Assembly: GCA_001692895.1 (NCBI GenBank)
Contig: KV748183.1
Coordinates: 558,001-622,000, forward strand
From: Cenococcum geophilum 1.58
Taxonomy: Eukaryota > Ascomycota > Dothideomycetes > Gloniales > Gloniaceae
Direction: 5' to 3'
Length of the DNA stretch: 64,000 bases
Numbering within the stretch: the stretch's first letter is position 1; the number at the start of each line of letters is the position of its first letter. Below the pieces are notes generated by a model. That model did not search any database. It saw nothing but the letters and a program-made list of their open reading frames with translations, and was not told the origin of the DNA. This document shows, in pieces, positions 46,440 through 57,827 of the stretch. The translations under genes were made by a program, and so were the position numbers.

Positions 46440-49400
46440 ATGGAGGGCCTTGGGGTCGCAGCAAACGTTATCGCAGTTGTAGAACTGTCCGCGAAGGTCG
46501 CCTCACTTTGCGTCCAGTACTCCCTCGCCGTCAAGCATGCTAGAGCCGATATCGAACGCCTTGGAGGAGAAGTTAATAGGGTTACCGATTTGCTTCGAGC
46601 AGTAGAGAAGCTGCTCCAAAGGCCAGACAACACGCAGCTCTCGACTTCCCAGAAACTACAAGATGCGCTTAAGGGTTGCTTCTCACAGCTAACACAACTA
46701 GATACACAACTGCATTCTGGGAAGACGCGGAAGATTATGAGCCGTTTCGGAATTCGAGCTTTAAAGTGGCCATTCGAGAGCAAGGGGGTGGAAAAGGTTA
46801 TCAACGATCTCGAAAGGTGCAAGCAGACAATCTCTCTGGCTCTACAAGTCGATCAAATGTAGGTTTAGGTTACTAATCCTTATTTCCTATCCTGTAAGCT
46901 GTGATTGCTAACGGTTCTAGTGCGCTTGTTCTCGGCATACACCAGAAGATTGACCTAGCTAAACTGCCATCTGCAAATGGCGCAGCTTTCGACTCGCACC
47001 TCGATGAGCACGATGCAAGATGCCTTTCGAATACTAGGGTTGACCTGCGGCTGCAGATCACGGAGTGGGCGGAAGATACGCGAGGCAAATGTATATTCTG
47101 GCTAAATGGTATGGCTGGTACTGGAAAGTCTACGATCTCCCGCACAGTTGCCCAGTCTTTCGCCGACAAAGGCCAACTAGGAGGTAGCTTCTTCTTCAAG
47201 AGAGGCGAAGGCGATCGGGGCAACGCAGCCAGGTTCTTCACTACCATCGCTGCTCAGTTAATAACTAAGGTACCTAGTCTAAGCCCATTCATCAGGGATG
47301 CGATCGACGGCGACCCTGCCATTTCGGCAAAGCCTCTAAAGGAGCAATTCGAGAAGCTTATCTTTCAGCCTCTATCTAGGATACAAGGCGTTTCTCCGCA
47401 AGCTTTGAGACTAGTCATTGTGGTTGACGCGTTGGACGAATGTGAACGAGAAGAAGATATAAAAGCTATTCTTCTTCTTCTATCGCAATTCCGGGATATG
47501 ACATCGGTGTATCTACGAATCTTTGTGACTAGTAGGCCAGAGCTGCCCATTCGGCTTGGCTTCAAGAACATGGAAAGAGGTACATATCAGGATCTGGTTC
47601 TTCACGAAATATCTCGGGCAACGATTAAGCACGATATATCCACATTCCTACATTACGAGCTTACGAAAATACAAGTCGACCGGTCGCTAACTATAGATTG
47701 GCCCGGACGAGAGAACATCAAAGTTCTAGTTGAGATGGCGGTTCCTCTTTTCATTTTCGCCGCGACCGTGTGTCGCTTTGTTGGAGATCCAAGATGGGAC
47801 CCGAAAAAGCGCCTGGCCACTATTCTCGAGTACCAAACGGCAAGTCAGGCGTCGAAACTCGATAGAACGTACCTTCCAATTTTGGACCAGCTGCTTGTTG
47901 GACAAGACGAAGTAGAAAAGGAGAAGCTAGCTAGGGAGTTCCGAGAAGTAGTCGGTGCAATCGTCATCCTTGCCAGCCCGCTCTCTATCATTTCATTAGC
48001 AAGCCTCCTTCGTATTCCAGAGGATGATATTATTTGCAGACTAGACTTATTACACTCTGTTCTCAGCATTCCTACCAGCCAAGCTCACCCTGTGAGATTG
48101 CTGCACCTTTCTTTCCGGGACTTCCTTCTCGATCCCCTGAAACGTGAAAAAAGCCCATTCTGGGTAGATGGAAGAAATACACACGAGATAATAGCCGGCA
48201 GGTGCATTCAACTAATGGCGACATCCAAGTATCTTAAGAAGAACATTTGTAACCTACAGAGACCTGGAGCGCTTCGAAGTGAGATCGATAGTCAAGTTAT
48301 AGATATCTACCTGCCAGCAGAAGTCCAATATGCTTGTCGTTACTGGGTCTACCATTTGGAGCAGAGCAAAAGAAGTATCTATGACGAAGATCAGGTCCAC
48401 GTCTTCCTTCAAGCGCATTTGCTTCATTGGCTTGAAGCTATGAGTCTTTTAAGAAATACATCAGAGAGTATTACGATGATTACAACTTTACAGTCCATTT
48501 TAGAAGTAAGTCTTTAGAGTATGCTGGAGAATCCTGGCTAATCTATACCAAGGCTGATAAAAGTCCCAGTCTACTGGCGTTCGTCCACGATACGAAGCGA
48601 TTCGTCCTACACAACCGATCAGTGATTGAACAGGCACCCCTCCAAATATACTGTTCGGCCCTCGTCTTTGCCCCAGAGAAGAGTATCGTTCGGAGACGAT
48701 TTGAGGAGTATATCCCACCTTGGATCAAAAGGAAACCGAAAGTGAAAGCAAATTGGAACGCTATGCTGCAGACGCTCGAGGGCCATTCGGACCGGGTCAG
48801 GTCAGTAGCCTTCTCGCCAGACGGCAAGCTGGTCGTGTCAGGGTCATATGATAAGACGGTCAGGCTCTGGGACGCCGCGACAGGAGCGGCGCTGCGCCGC
48901 GACAGGAGCGGCGCTGCAGACGCTCGAGGGCCATTCAGACTCGGTCAGGTCAGTAGCCTTCTCGCCAGACGGCAAGCTGGTCGTGTCAGGGTCAGATGAT
49001 AAGACGGTCAGGCTCTGGGATGCCGTGACAGGAGCGGCGCTGCAGACGCTCGAGGGCCATTCGGGCTGGGTCAGGTCAGTAGCCTTCTCGCCAGAACGGC
49101 AAGCTGGTCGTGTCAGGGTCATATGACGAGACGGTCAGGCTCTGGGACGCCGCGACAGGAGCGGCGCTGCAGACGCTCGAGAGCCATTCAAACTCGGTCA
49201 CGTCAGTAGCCTTCTCGCCAGACGGCAAGCTGGTCGTGTCAGGGTCAGATTGATAAGACGGTCAGGCTCTGGACGCCGCGACAGGAGCGGCGCTGCAGAC
49301 GCTCGAGGGGCCATACGGGGCTCGGTCACGTCAGTAGCCTTCTCGCCAGACGGCAAGCTGGTCGTGTCAGGGTCATATATGATAAGACGGTCAGGCTCTG

Positions 49401-50373
49401 GGACGCCGTGACAGGAGCGGCGCTGCAGACGCTCGAGGGCCATTCGGGCTCGGTCCAGGTCAGTAGCCTTCTCGCCAGACGGCAAGCCTGTTGTGTCAGG
49501 GTCAGGGGACAGGACGGTCCAGGCTCTGGGACGCCGTGAACGGGAGCGGCGCTGCAGGACGCTTCGAGGGGCCATTCGGACTGGTCACCGTCAGTAGCCT
49601 TCTCGCCAGACGGCAAGCTGGTCGTGTCAGGGTCATATGACGAGACGGTCAGGCTCTGTGGGACGCCGCGACAAGGAGCGGCGCTGCAGACGCTCGAGAG
49701 AGCCATTCAAACTCGGTCACGTCAGTACTAGCCTTCTCGGCCAGACGGGCAAGCTGGTCGTGTCAGGGTCAGATGAATAAGACGGTCAGGCTCTGGGACG
49801 CCGCGACAGGAGCGGCGCTGCAGACGCTCGAGGGGCCATACGGGCTCGGTCACGTCAGTAGCCTTCTCGCCAGAGACGGCAAGCTGGTCGTGTCAGGGTC
49901 ATATGATAAGACGGTCAGGCTCTGGGACGCCCGTGACAGGAGCGGCGCTGCAGACGCTCGAGGGCCATTCGGGCTCGGTCACGTCAGTAGCCTTCTCGCC
50001 AGACGGCAAGCTGGTCGTATCAGGGTCAGATGGCGAGACGGTCGGGCTCCGGGACGCCGTTACAGGAGCGGCGCTGCAGACGCTCGAGGGCCATTCGGTC
50101 AGATCAGTAGCCTTCTCGCCAGACGGCGAGCTAGTCGTGTCAGGGTCAAGGGACGAGACGGTCACTTTTGACACATCATCAGATTCGTTAGAGCAGTTAC
50201 ATGGTCTATTTGTGTCGAATGATTGGGTAGTAGAAAGGTCAGGAAAGGTTCTTTGGCTTCCACCAGACTATCGAGCGACTGATGTGGCTGTTTGGAACGG
50301 AATTATCGTGTTAGGACATTCATCAGGCGGTATTTCGTATCTTGAATTTAAGCAAGGGTCAAAGCTTATATAA
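46440..50373 (+). CDS. HET-E/HET-D-like NLR: fungal STAND N-domain, NACHT, 11 WD40 repeats; frame disturbed in the WD array
   Basis: Exons 46440-46858, 46921-48505 and 48553-50373. The start is ATG 46440 ('[10 protein letters not shown]'), not the upstream non-ATG codons. Residues 1-140 form a Helo-like or NACHT-associated fungal N-terminal domain. The linker '[12 protein letters not shown]' is followed by NACHT at about 195-360, with Walker A 'GMAGTGKST' (about 203) and Walker B '[11 protein letters not shown]' (about 308). WD40 repeats begin near residue 740. Intact frames would give about 1,260 residues, usual for the family. Known members are cytosolic STAND receptors controlling heterokaryon incompatibility and xenorecognition: WD repeats bind ligand, NACHT oligomerises, the N-domain signals cell death. 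Exons 1-2 show no RIP. Small net insertions disrupt the frame among repeats 2-10, but the C-terminal exon part returns to the starting frame. Either a pseudogene or a poor consensus. Confidence 0.85.
46859..46920 (+). other. Intron 1 of the NLR gene (62 bp)
   Basis: Donor GTAGGT, branch-like 'gctaacg' at about 46907 and acceptor TAG at 46918-46920. Removing it joins exon 1 (419 nt, two nucleotides into a codon) to the third codon position of exon 2, so the frame continues exactly into 'LVLGIHQKI', the normal linker of the family. Confidence 0.85.
48506..48552 (+). other. Intron 2 of the NLR gene (47 bp)
   Basis: Donor GTAAGT, branch-like 'gctaatc' and acceptor AAG ending at 48552. It lies between complete codons (phase 0). 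Splicing joins the end of the helical region after NACHT to '[13 protein letters not shown]', which then runs in frame into the first WD repeat. Without it the reading frame ends at 48517. Confidence 0.8.
48766..50190 (+). repeat. WD40-coding array, 11 units of about 126 bp
   Basis: Unit starts ('ctgcagacgctcgag') at 48766, 48914, 49040, 49167, 49293, 49423, 49552, 49684, 49818, 49948 and 50074. Perfect spacing would be 126 bp (42 residues). Observed spacings are 148, 126, 127, 126, 130, 129, 132, 134, 130 and 126. The units are almost identical except at a few codons: the residue after SGS is Y, D, G or R; K, E or R precedes TV; and the loop after GHS varies. Units 3-6 and 7-10 share the same order of variants, so a four-unit block was duplicated. 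Excess bases are mostly one- to three-base insertions, plus one 22-bp duplication. Confidence 0.9.
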
Positions 50374-51302
50374 TACTAAATAGTATCATACAGATCAGTA
50401 GTAGGTTTGTAATAGCCTAATTCATAATATATTATTTTCTTCATATCTCTATTTCATAGAGGGTCAAGGGTAGCATACGTCTTTATAGTAGTCTATGATT
50501 GCCACTTGATTTCTAGTATCTTCTGGGATAGTTATACACTGTTCCATGTATCCCTTCCCCTAGTAGGGTTCTGCCGAATCAAAAGTACGTGTAGGATTAA
50601 GGCTTTGTAATCATGCGCGTACTTTTGGAGGATAGGCCAGATAGCCCTCTCGGATAATAGACCTATTAGCTAATAGTATCCGGATAGTCTTAGCAAAATC
50701 CCCTAATATACTTACACTTATAATACGCCCCCCAATATTAAATAAATAATTTTTCTATTAGTATATATTTATAGAGCTTATAAAGCGCTTTAAAATGGTA
50801 CCACTTTTATCTAAATATCCTAAGGATAAGTAATATTATATAGATATAAAGCCTATAAAAGCTCTGCGGAATAAGGCTTAGGGGGAGCCCTATACAGAGC
50901 TCTACTAAAGCTTAATAAAAGCTGTAACCGACTACTAAAGCTTCCAACACCTCGTGACTTACTACCTTATTTCTTGATATCGTATACCTTACTACCTATT
51001 TCCATTACCTATTGCCGACTGTAAGCGCTGTCTACCGAGGCAATTATGCATCGTTGTTATTATCTTCTTACTACCTACCTTATATATATATAGAGTCTTT
51101 AGGGCTACATTTATAATTAAGTCGCTTATTTAATAGTTATAAGCCTAGATCGCGGTAATAAAGCCTTATAGGAAATACTACAGTGGACTTGTTAATGGGC
51201 TAGGTATATAGGTATAAAATAGTTAACAATATAAATATAACTAGTAGAGTAGTTACCTAATAGATTAACTCTAATTATATTCTAAGATTTACTATAAAGA
51301 AG
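50374..51302. other. 3' flank of the NLR gene, grading into RIP-mutated DNA
   Basis: The first ~250 bp keep normal composition and would hold the 3' untranslated region and polyadenylation site. A 9-bp inverted repeat ('aaaagtacg' at 50581 and 'cgtactttt' at about 50620) encloses about 30 bp. From about 50640 TpA richness returns. No gene. Confidence 0.45.
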
Positions 51303-51545
51303 TGTATAATTACAGCACCTGTTATACTAACCGCGTACTTACGCGTTTAGTATACTAACCACTCGCTTACGCGTCTGGTGCACTTATAAAGCACTAACTA
51401 ATTAAGGGGGAGGTGCATTAGTATATAGACCACGTAGTCTGCTTTATACAATCGACAGTTACTATTATCTAAAAGAGCATACGATATTATACGTATTTCG
51501 TGCCCCTAGATTTGACTTACTTGTGCTATAAAATTGGTACAAATA
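51303..51545 (+). repeat. 5' LTR of Copia-1
   Basis: 243 bp, TGTATAATTACAGC to a mutated ...AAACA. It holds two copies of a ~28-bp 'cttacgcgt' unit. Confidence 0.92.
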
Positions 51546-53690
51546 CTAATTAGTAAGCGCGTATAGATTAGTAATTACTTAACACCTCCTACCAAGCGAT
51601 ATATAATAGCGACCACCCGTTTAGACTCCTAGTACAACCTGTTAGAAGGTCGGAAGTTAGGGATTATGGACTATTACTAACTCTATATACTTATTTAAGT
51701 CTTAGTATAGTTTACCGGAAGTTTATAAACGTAAATATAGACCTTTACGGAACCCTCTACCCTCCCGCAAACTATTACGGACCTGCTAATTACCTTTACA
51801 GACCGTTATAAGACCTTACGGAAACCCCTTACCCTCCTATAAACTGTTACGGACCTATTAACTGCCTTTACAGACTACTATAAGACCTTTTCTACCCGCT
51901 ACGTACTATACTATATAGTATGGCAGATATAAGCAAGTAGATTAATAAAGGTTAAGAGAAATGGAGCTAAGGAGTCGACCTTATATCTATAACTAATGTT
52001 AATAACTATATTAAATACAAAATCCTTAAATACGGATATTTTAAGCTTATAAATAACGACCTGTGGGAGTAATATAAGGAAGACTTTACGGACTTTACGG
52101 AAGATATCTTTAAGGCTTACAACCCTACTGCTATCTATAACCTATAAACCCTTTTACGTCACTAAGGCGTATAGGTTAAAAGGGACAAATGAGTTACTAT
52201 TGCACGGTCTCTATATAATACACTATATAAGAAGGACCAAACAGAATAGACTAAAGAGTAAATCTTAAATCACATTAAAACCAATAACCTCTTTACCTCC
52301 TTTAAACTTAATAGAATCTCTAGCCTTATAGCTAACCTATTTAACTAAATTTGTTTTATAAACCTAAGTAGTATTAGAATTAATCTTACTAGCTAAAGTA
52401 TACCTAATACTTAAGTTACGGACTATAATACTACCGTAACCTAAATTACGGACTATAATACCCCTATAAACTAAAATACGGACTAAACCTCTTTTATTAC
52501 TTAAGTTATAGATCCGCAAACTACCTAAGTAAAGACCTATAGTAAGGAGCTAGCTAACCTAGCCAAGCTCTATACCAACAAATCTAAGTATAGCAGTAAA
52601 AACGATAACTTTAACTTTAAACTAACTATCTTTACGGACCTCTGCTAGAAGGCTAATATTCCTAAATAGGAATTTAGCTAAGCCTACTCTACTATACTGC
52701 GCGGCCTAGTACTTAACTACTACTACACTAACCTTAAGAGTAACCCCTTTGGTATTCCCTTTAATAAGCTATATAAAGCCATATACAACTACTTTAAAGG
52801 ACTAGAATATAAGCGTAATATCCTTACCTAATAGAATACAACTAAGTTACGGACCGTTATAGATAAGAATACTAAAAAATCGACTATAGAGTGCCTGTAA
52901 ATCCTTATTAAAGACCTCCGCCACCTATAGCATGGTCTTAATATTAAGCTTTAAATGGATAACTTCCTGTATAATAAACTTATTATAGCTTACTAGAAAA
53001 TAGAACTCTGTAAATACGCCTATTATAAGCCTATAGATACTATAGCTGGCCTTATTAACGATTTATAGTCCTCTATTATAATGTACAAAGCCTTAAACCC
53101 GCTAGGTAGTACTTAAGCCTTTATTACAGACCTATAAAATCCGCAAACTAACTTAGATGCCTACTTTACAGACCGCTGCTACTACTAGCAGCACCTATAT
53201 TGACTAGGTCCTACCTGTAACCCCTATAGCAACTTCTATATAAAAGTATACCCCTATAGACAAACTAATTAGAGGTGCTTTATATATGGTAAGGAAGGAT
53301 GTTAGTCTATAAGGTATACCTAGAAAGAACGTAATAAGTCTAAGAAAAGATTCAATAATTAGATTAACTAGTTTATCTTAAACTACAAAGAAGAGGAAGC
53401 GGAGGAGTCTCCTAACAAGTTAATGGAAGCCCTTATAATTGACTTTAACTTAAATACTTAAAAATAGGAGACCTTAGAGATGTTCCTAACTACTTTTAGA
53501 CCTTTTACGAATAACTAAGCCTTTAATATTACGACCGTATTAGCTAACCGCTCCTTTATATACTTAATTATACCCGAAAACTAGCCTATAAATATACCCG
53601 TTAAACCCGTTACGGACGTTATAGACCGCGAATAGGACCTATTTATATATATCACCACAGAACGCTATACCCCTAAAGAATTCTATAGCG
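51546..53690 (+). pseudogene. Copia-1 leader and gag remnant
   Basis: Gag-like frame from about 51920. A zinc-knuckle-like segment near 53275-53320 reads 'CFIYGKEGC', a variant common in fungal Copia gags. Heavily interrupted. Confidence 0.65.
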
Positions 53691-56600
53691 TTATAATTGA
53701 TATAGGTGCCTCTAAGAAGTCTACTATAGGTTACGGATAATACCTTATATATAAGACCACTATAAATAATAATACGGACATTAATACTACATAAACTAGG
53801 GCCGTAAACGTCTAATTCGGCATTGGCTTAACCGCATTAATTAGATTAGTTAAAGTTAAAACTCTAATTAGCCTAGTTAACTTCCATATAGTAAAAGCGG
53901 ATACCCCTTTTTTACTCTACCTTGCGGATATAGATAGGTTATAGGTCTACTATAACAACATTACGGACACCCTAATTGGCCCCGCAACTACCCTAGAAAG
54001 CAAGCATATTACCCTACTAATTGTATAACGATTTAAACACCGGTTCCTTATATAGGGAGAGACTTTATAGACCTATATTTAGGAATCTTTTAACTATAAC
54101 CCGTACTACCTTACTAGTACTAAGATCTACCGCCTATACCGCCATTTTGGCTACCTATTAGCCGAAAAACTATATAAAGTCCTTAAATGCTCTAGACACG
54201 ACGACGTTAATAGGAAGGTAATTAACCACCTAACTAAATACTGCTTCTACTGCTAGAAATACGGACGTTCTCTAGGCCGATTTAAGTTCACCCTTTATAA
54301 GGATCTTAACTTCAACTATTTAGTGTACGTAGATATTATATACATTAACAGCAGTCCAGTACTATATATAATTAATAAGGCAACCCGCTACTAAGCCGCC
54401 TATTAGTTGTAAAATATATCCGCAAAGTATACTTAGGATATTTTACGGACCTGCTAGATTAATACGTACGTTAGACCCCCTAAGTATATTACCTATAACG
54501 CCAGTAGGAACTTTATTAGTAAGGAATTCTAGCAGTATACTACGGCTATAGCTATATTAATAAAAGCTGTTTTAGTTAAGGCGTATTAGTCCGTTAGGCT
54601 TATTAAGTAAGCTTACTTAGCTTTACAGAAAGCTTACTAGATTATTACGGACGAATATAAGAATATCTAAAAGGAACTGGCCCTATAGATAGCCGTAAAA
54701 GCCGTTAATAATACTACTAGCCCGGACGGACTAGTACCCACCCTTTTAGTTTACGGAGCCTACCTAAGGATAAGTAACCTAAACCCTCCTACCCTATCTA
54801 TTACGGAACGAGCAGCCGTAATATAGAAGGTAATAGCTAAGATAGTTAAACTATAGGCTAAATAAGCTGTTAATAGCGCCCTATACTACCGTAACGGACT
54901 AAACACAACCTTAGTATATAACCTACCGCTTAATTCCGAAGTCCTTATATGGCGTAAAAGCGGCAATTAGAGTAGACCTTATTGTCTACTAGCCGTAGAA
55001 AACGAGATATGCTATATATAACTTCCTAGCGGGCTAAATAGCTTTAGAAGCACGTTTATAAAACCCTACTTTTAGCCCAAAAATACCTATGATGTTAAAC
55101 CAGACAAACCAGAAGCGACTGCCGAATTAGACGAACTAGAAGCACCCTTGCCTACCTTAAAAGTCCTCTAAAAACCCACTAAACCTACTAAACCTGCCAT
55201 AAAGTATAGCTAAGGACGCCTCTAAAAGCACCCCGTAACTAAAAACCTTATAATAGAGAATTACCTAACCTCCATAGGAATATCCGTAAGGCAATCTCCA
55301 CCTATAAATATATTAGTTCTAGTATAGGAAACCCCTTTTATAGACTTACGACGTAAAGAGATTAACGGACTACTTAAGAAGGGCGTCTTTATAGTTATAA
55401 CGGAGAAAGACGTTCCGCAAGGCGTCCGTATATTTAACTTATACTTTATTAACGAAATTAAGCACCCTAGTACTAATAAAGCCTTTAAAAAGTTAAGGCT
55501 TGTTATACAAGCTTATAATAACTAGGGAAAGAACTTAGTCCTTACGTAATTGCCTACAATTTAACGAGTTAGTTAACGGATTATACTTACACTTATGCCT
55601 AGACTATAGCAAACTAAGCCCGTAGCCCTATACTTACGGGATATCTTATAAGCCTATATATAGTCTAACACCTACCTAAGTAGGGATATCTTTATACAAC
55701 TACCCTATAAGCTTAACCTACAACTAGAAACAATTTTATGGGTTATAAAACCCCTATACGGAGTACCAGAAGCTAAAAACTATTAGTTTAAGACGTATTA
55801 CTAGCACTATATTAGTAGACTTAAAATAGAATAGTAGACCTATAACCCCTGCCTCCTATATAGCCTATTAAACGGCCTTGGTATTATTGGACTCTAAATA
55901 AATAATACCCTATTCCTAGTAGACTAGACCTTTACGGACGCTAAAGAAACTAAACTATAAAAGGCCAAGTTCTTAGCAAAGCCGTAAAAGTAGTTAACTA
56001 AGTAGAATCTAATTAAGTTTAATAGAGGCCTAATTATATAAAAGGGTAACCTAATTAAGCTAACTTAGGAATGCTAAGCTTAAAACCTAAAGCCTATTAT
56101 AGTAAAGCCTACGGACCTTACTAGCTCCCGCGAAAAGACCTATAAGACCGTAAATATAAAGGACTAATACGTTATATAGCGTGCAAGAGGCGCCTATATT
56201 GCCACAGTCTATTAACCCAAATCTGCCTATAATTTGTCCTTTATGGCCTAGGCAGTAGATCTATAAAAAGAAAATATTAAGCAGCTTAATAAGCGTATTT
56301 AGTGGCAAATTAATAATATAGTAAGGGGACTTACTTTTATACCACTAGACCTAAGTTCCCTTAGCTTACTGGCATTTACGGACGCCTTTTTTGCTAATAA
56401 TAGGGACCTATTATTACAAATTAGCTTTATACTTATACTTACAGACCGTAATTAGGATGTAAATATTTTATACTAGTTCTTAATTAAATGCAAATAAGTA
56501 ACCCGCAGTGTACTGGCTTCTAAACTATATATATTAGCCTATAGCTTTAATATAGTAGTCGCAATTAAATTAACAGTCTAGAAGATTCTATAATTGGAGC

Positions 56601-56880
56601 AGTTACCCCTAGTCTTATATACCGATTTAAAGTCCCTTTATAACTGCCTAGTTAAACTAGGTATGATATAAAAAAAGAGGCTTATAGTTGACCTAATATG
56701 CTTATATTAGGCCTATAAACAACGTAAAATTATAGAGGTTAAATAGATTAGCGGCGGAAATAACTTAGTAGACGCTATGACTAAGGCAAAGCCGTATTAA
56801 GCCCTTAAAACCCTAATTAACACGAATAAGCTTAACTTAAAAGTTATAAAATAGGTAAAACGGGACTAACGGAGTACCTA
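53691..56880 (+). pseudogene. Copia-1 pol remnant
   Basis: Protease 'DIGAS' at about 53699. Integrase HHCC finger and core at about 54220-54900 ('YGRSLGRFKFTL', 'VDIIYI'). RT at about 55320-56100 ('FKKLRLVI', 'KPLYGVPEA'). RNase H at about 56370-56870 ('LKSLYNCLVKLG', 'DAMTKAKP'). Many interruptions. Confidence 0.85.
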
Positions 56881-57326
56881 CGGTACGCCTACGGCCCGTT
56901 AGAAGGCTGTATAGCTTATTATACGGCCTATTCTACGGACCGTAAGCTATTAGGTGGAAAACAGTAGAAAGCTGTAATAGAACTTAGTAGATTTACGTAA
57001 CCTGCCAAATTCTAACATATTCTGCTAGGGTAGTTAAATTAACCAATTACGATTTTCTATCCCCGGGATAGAAAATTACTATTAGCTTACTTAGTACTAG
57101 CGCCTTAGCGGCCCTTAAAATCTAATTTATGGCCTATTAAAAGGCCGTATGGTTTATTTTACGGACCGTAAGCAGGACTTATAGCTAGCTTAAAGCACCG
57201 TTTGGAAGGCAGCCTAGACGGCACCTTAGAGGAGATTTCCTATATATTTTCCTTTATATTTTATGGTTTTATTAAAGCAATTACGGAGGCTATATATAGG
57301 TGGTTTTATTTTTTAAGTACCGCTAG

Positions 57327-57597
57327 TGTATAATTACAGCACCTGTTGTACTAACCGTATACTTACGCGTTCAGTACACCAGGTACGCGTTTACGCGTTT
57401 AGTGCACTAACTACTTACTTACGCGTCTGGTGCACTTATAAAGCACTAACTAATTAGGGGGGAGGTGTATTAGTATATAGACTATGTAGTCTGCTTTATA
57501 TAATCGATAATTACTATTATCTAAAAGAGCATACAATATTATACGTATTTCGTGCCCCTGGATCTAACTTACTCGTGCTATTAAATTGGTATAAACA
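57327..57597 (+). repeat. 3' LTR of Copia-1
   Basis: 271 bp, ending TATAAACA. It holds three copies of the ~28-bp unit against two in the 5' LTR. Confidence 0.92.
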
Positions 57598-57652
57598 AGA
57601 AGAAAACTATCTAAGTAGAGACTAAGGTCCTTTAAATATATAATACTGCGCC

Positions 57653-57827
57653 TGTCGGGAATGAGGCAATTTGCCCTTACGTGCGGCAAATTGCCGTCAC
57701 GTGCCGTCGTGGCACTAGCGCGGTGAGGAACCTTAAGTTCCTCACCCTCCCCTATCTAATACAACAAAGCTTTTCCATCACTGTATCTACTCGAGTAGTA
57801 TTGGTGATTTCCCCTATGTTACCAACA
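57653..57827 (+). repeat. 5' LTR of Copia-2
   Basis: 175 bp, TGTCGGGAATGAGGC to ACCAACA. It contains palindromic 'ggcaaattgcc' motifs and a hairpin with a 10-bp stem 'ggtgaggaac' / 'gttcctcacc'. Confidence 0.93.

Larger units (their letters stand above)
51303..57597 (+). mobile_element. Copia-1: Ty1/Copia LTR element, structurally complete fossil
   Basis: LTRs at 51303-51545 and 57327-57597, with a perfect 5-bp target duplication AGAAG (51298-51302 and 57598-57602). Internal order gag, protease, integrase, RT, RNase H is the Copia order (integrase before RT). Coding regions are saturated with RIP-type changes and interrupted many times. The LTRs differ by a 28-bp repeat unit and about 17 substitutions by my count, nearly all transitions. 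Confidence 0.95.

Noticed and set aside
46085-47247. Several minus-strand ORFs around the 5' part of the NLR gene
   Set aside because: They are antisense shadows of exons with strong family matches on the plus strand.
48844-50174. Minus-strand ORFs of 90-126 codons over the WD array
   Set aside because: They are antisense reads of the 126-bp repeat, which stays open on several frames because of its composition.
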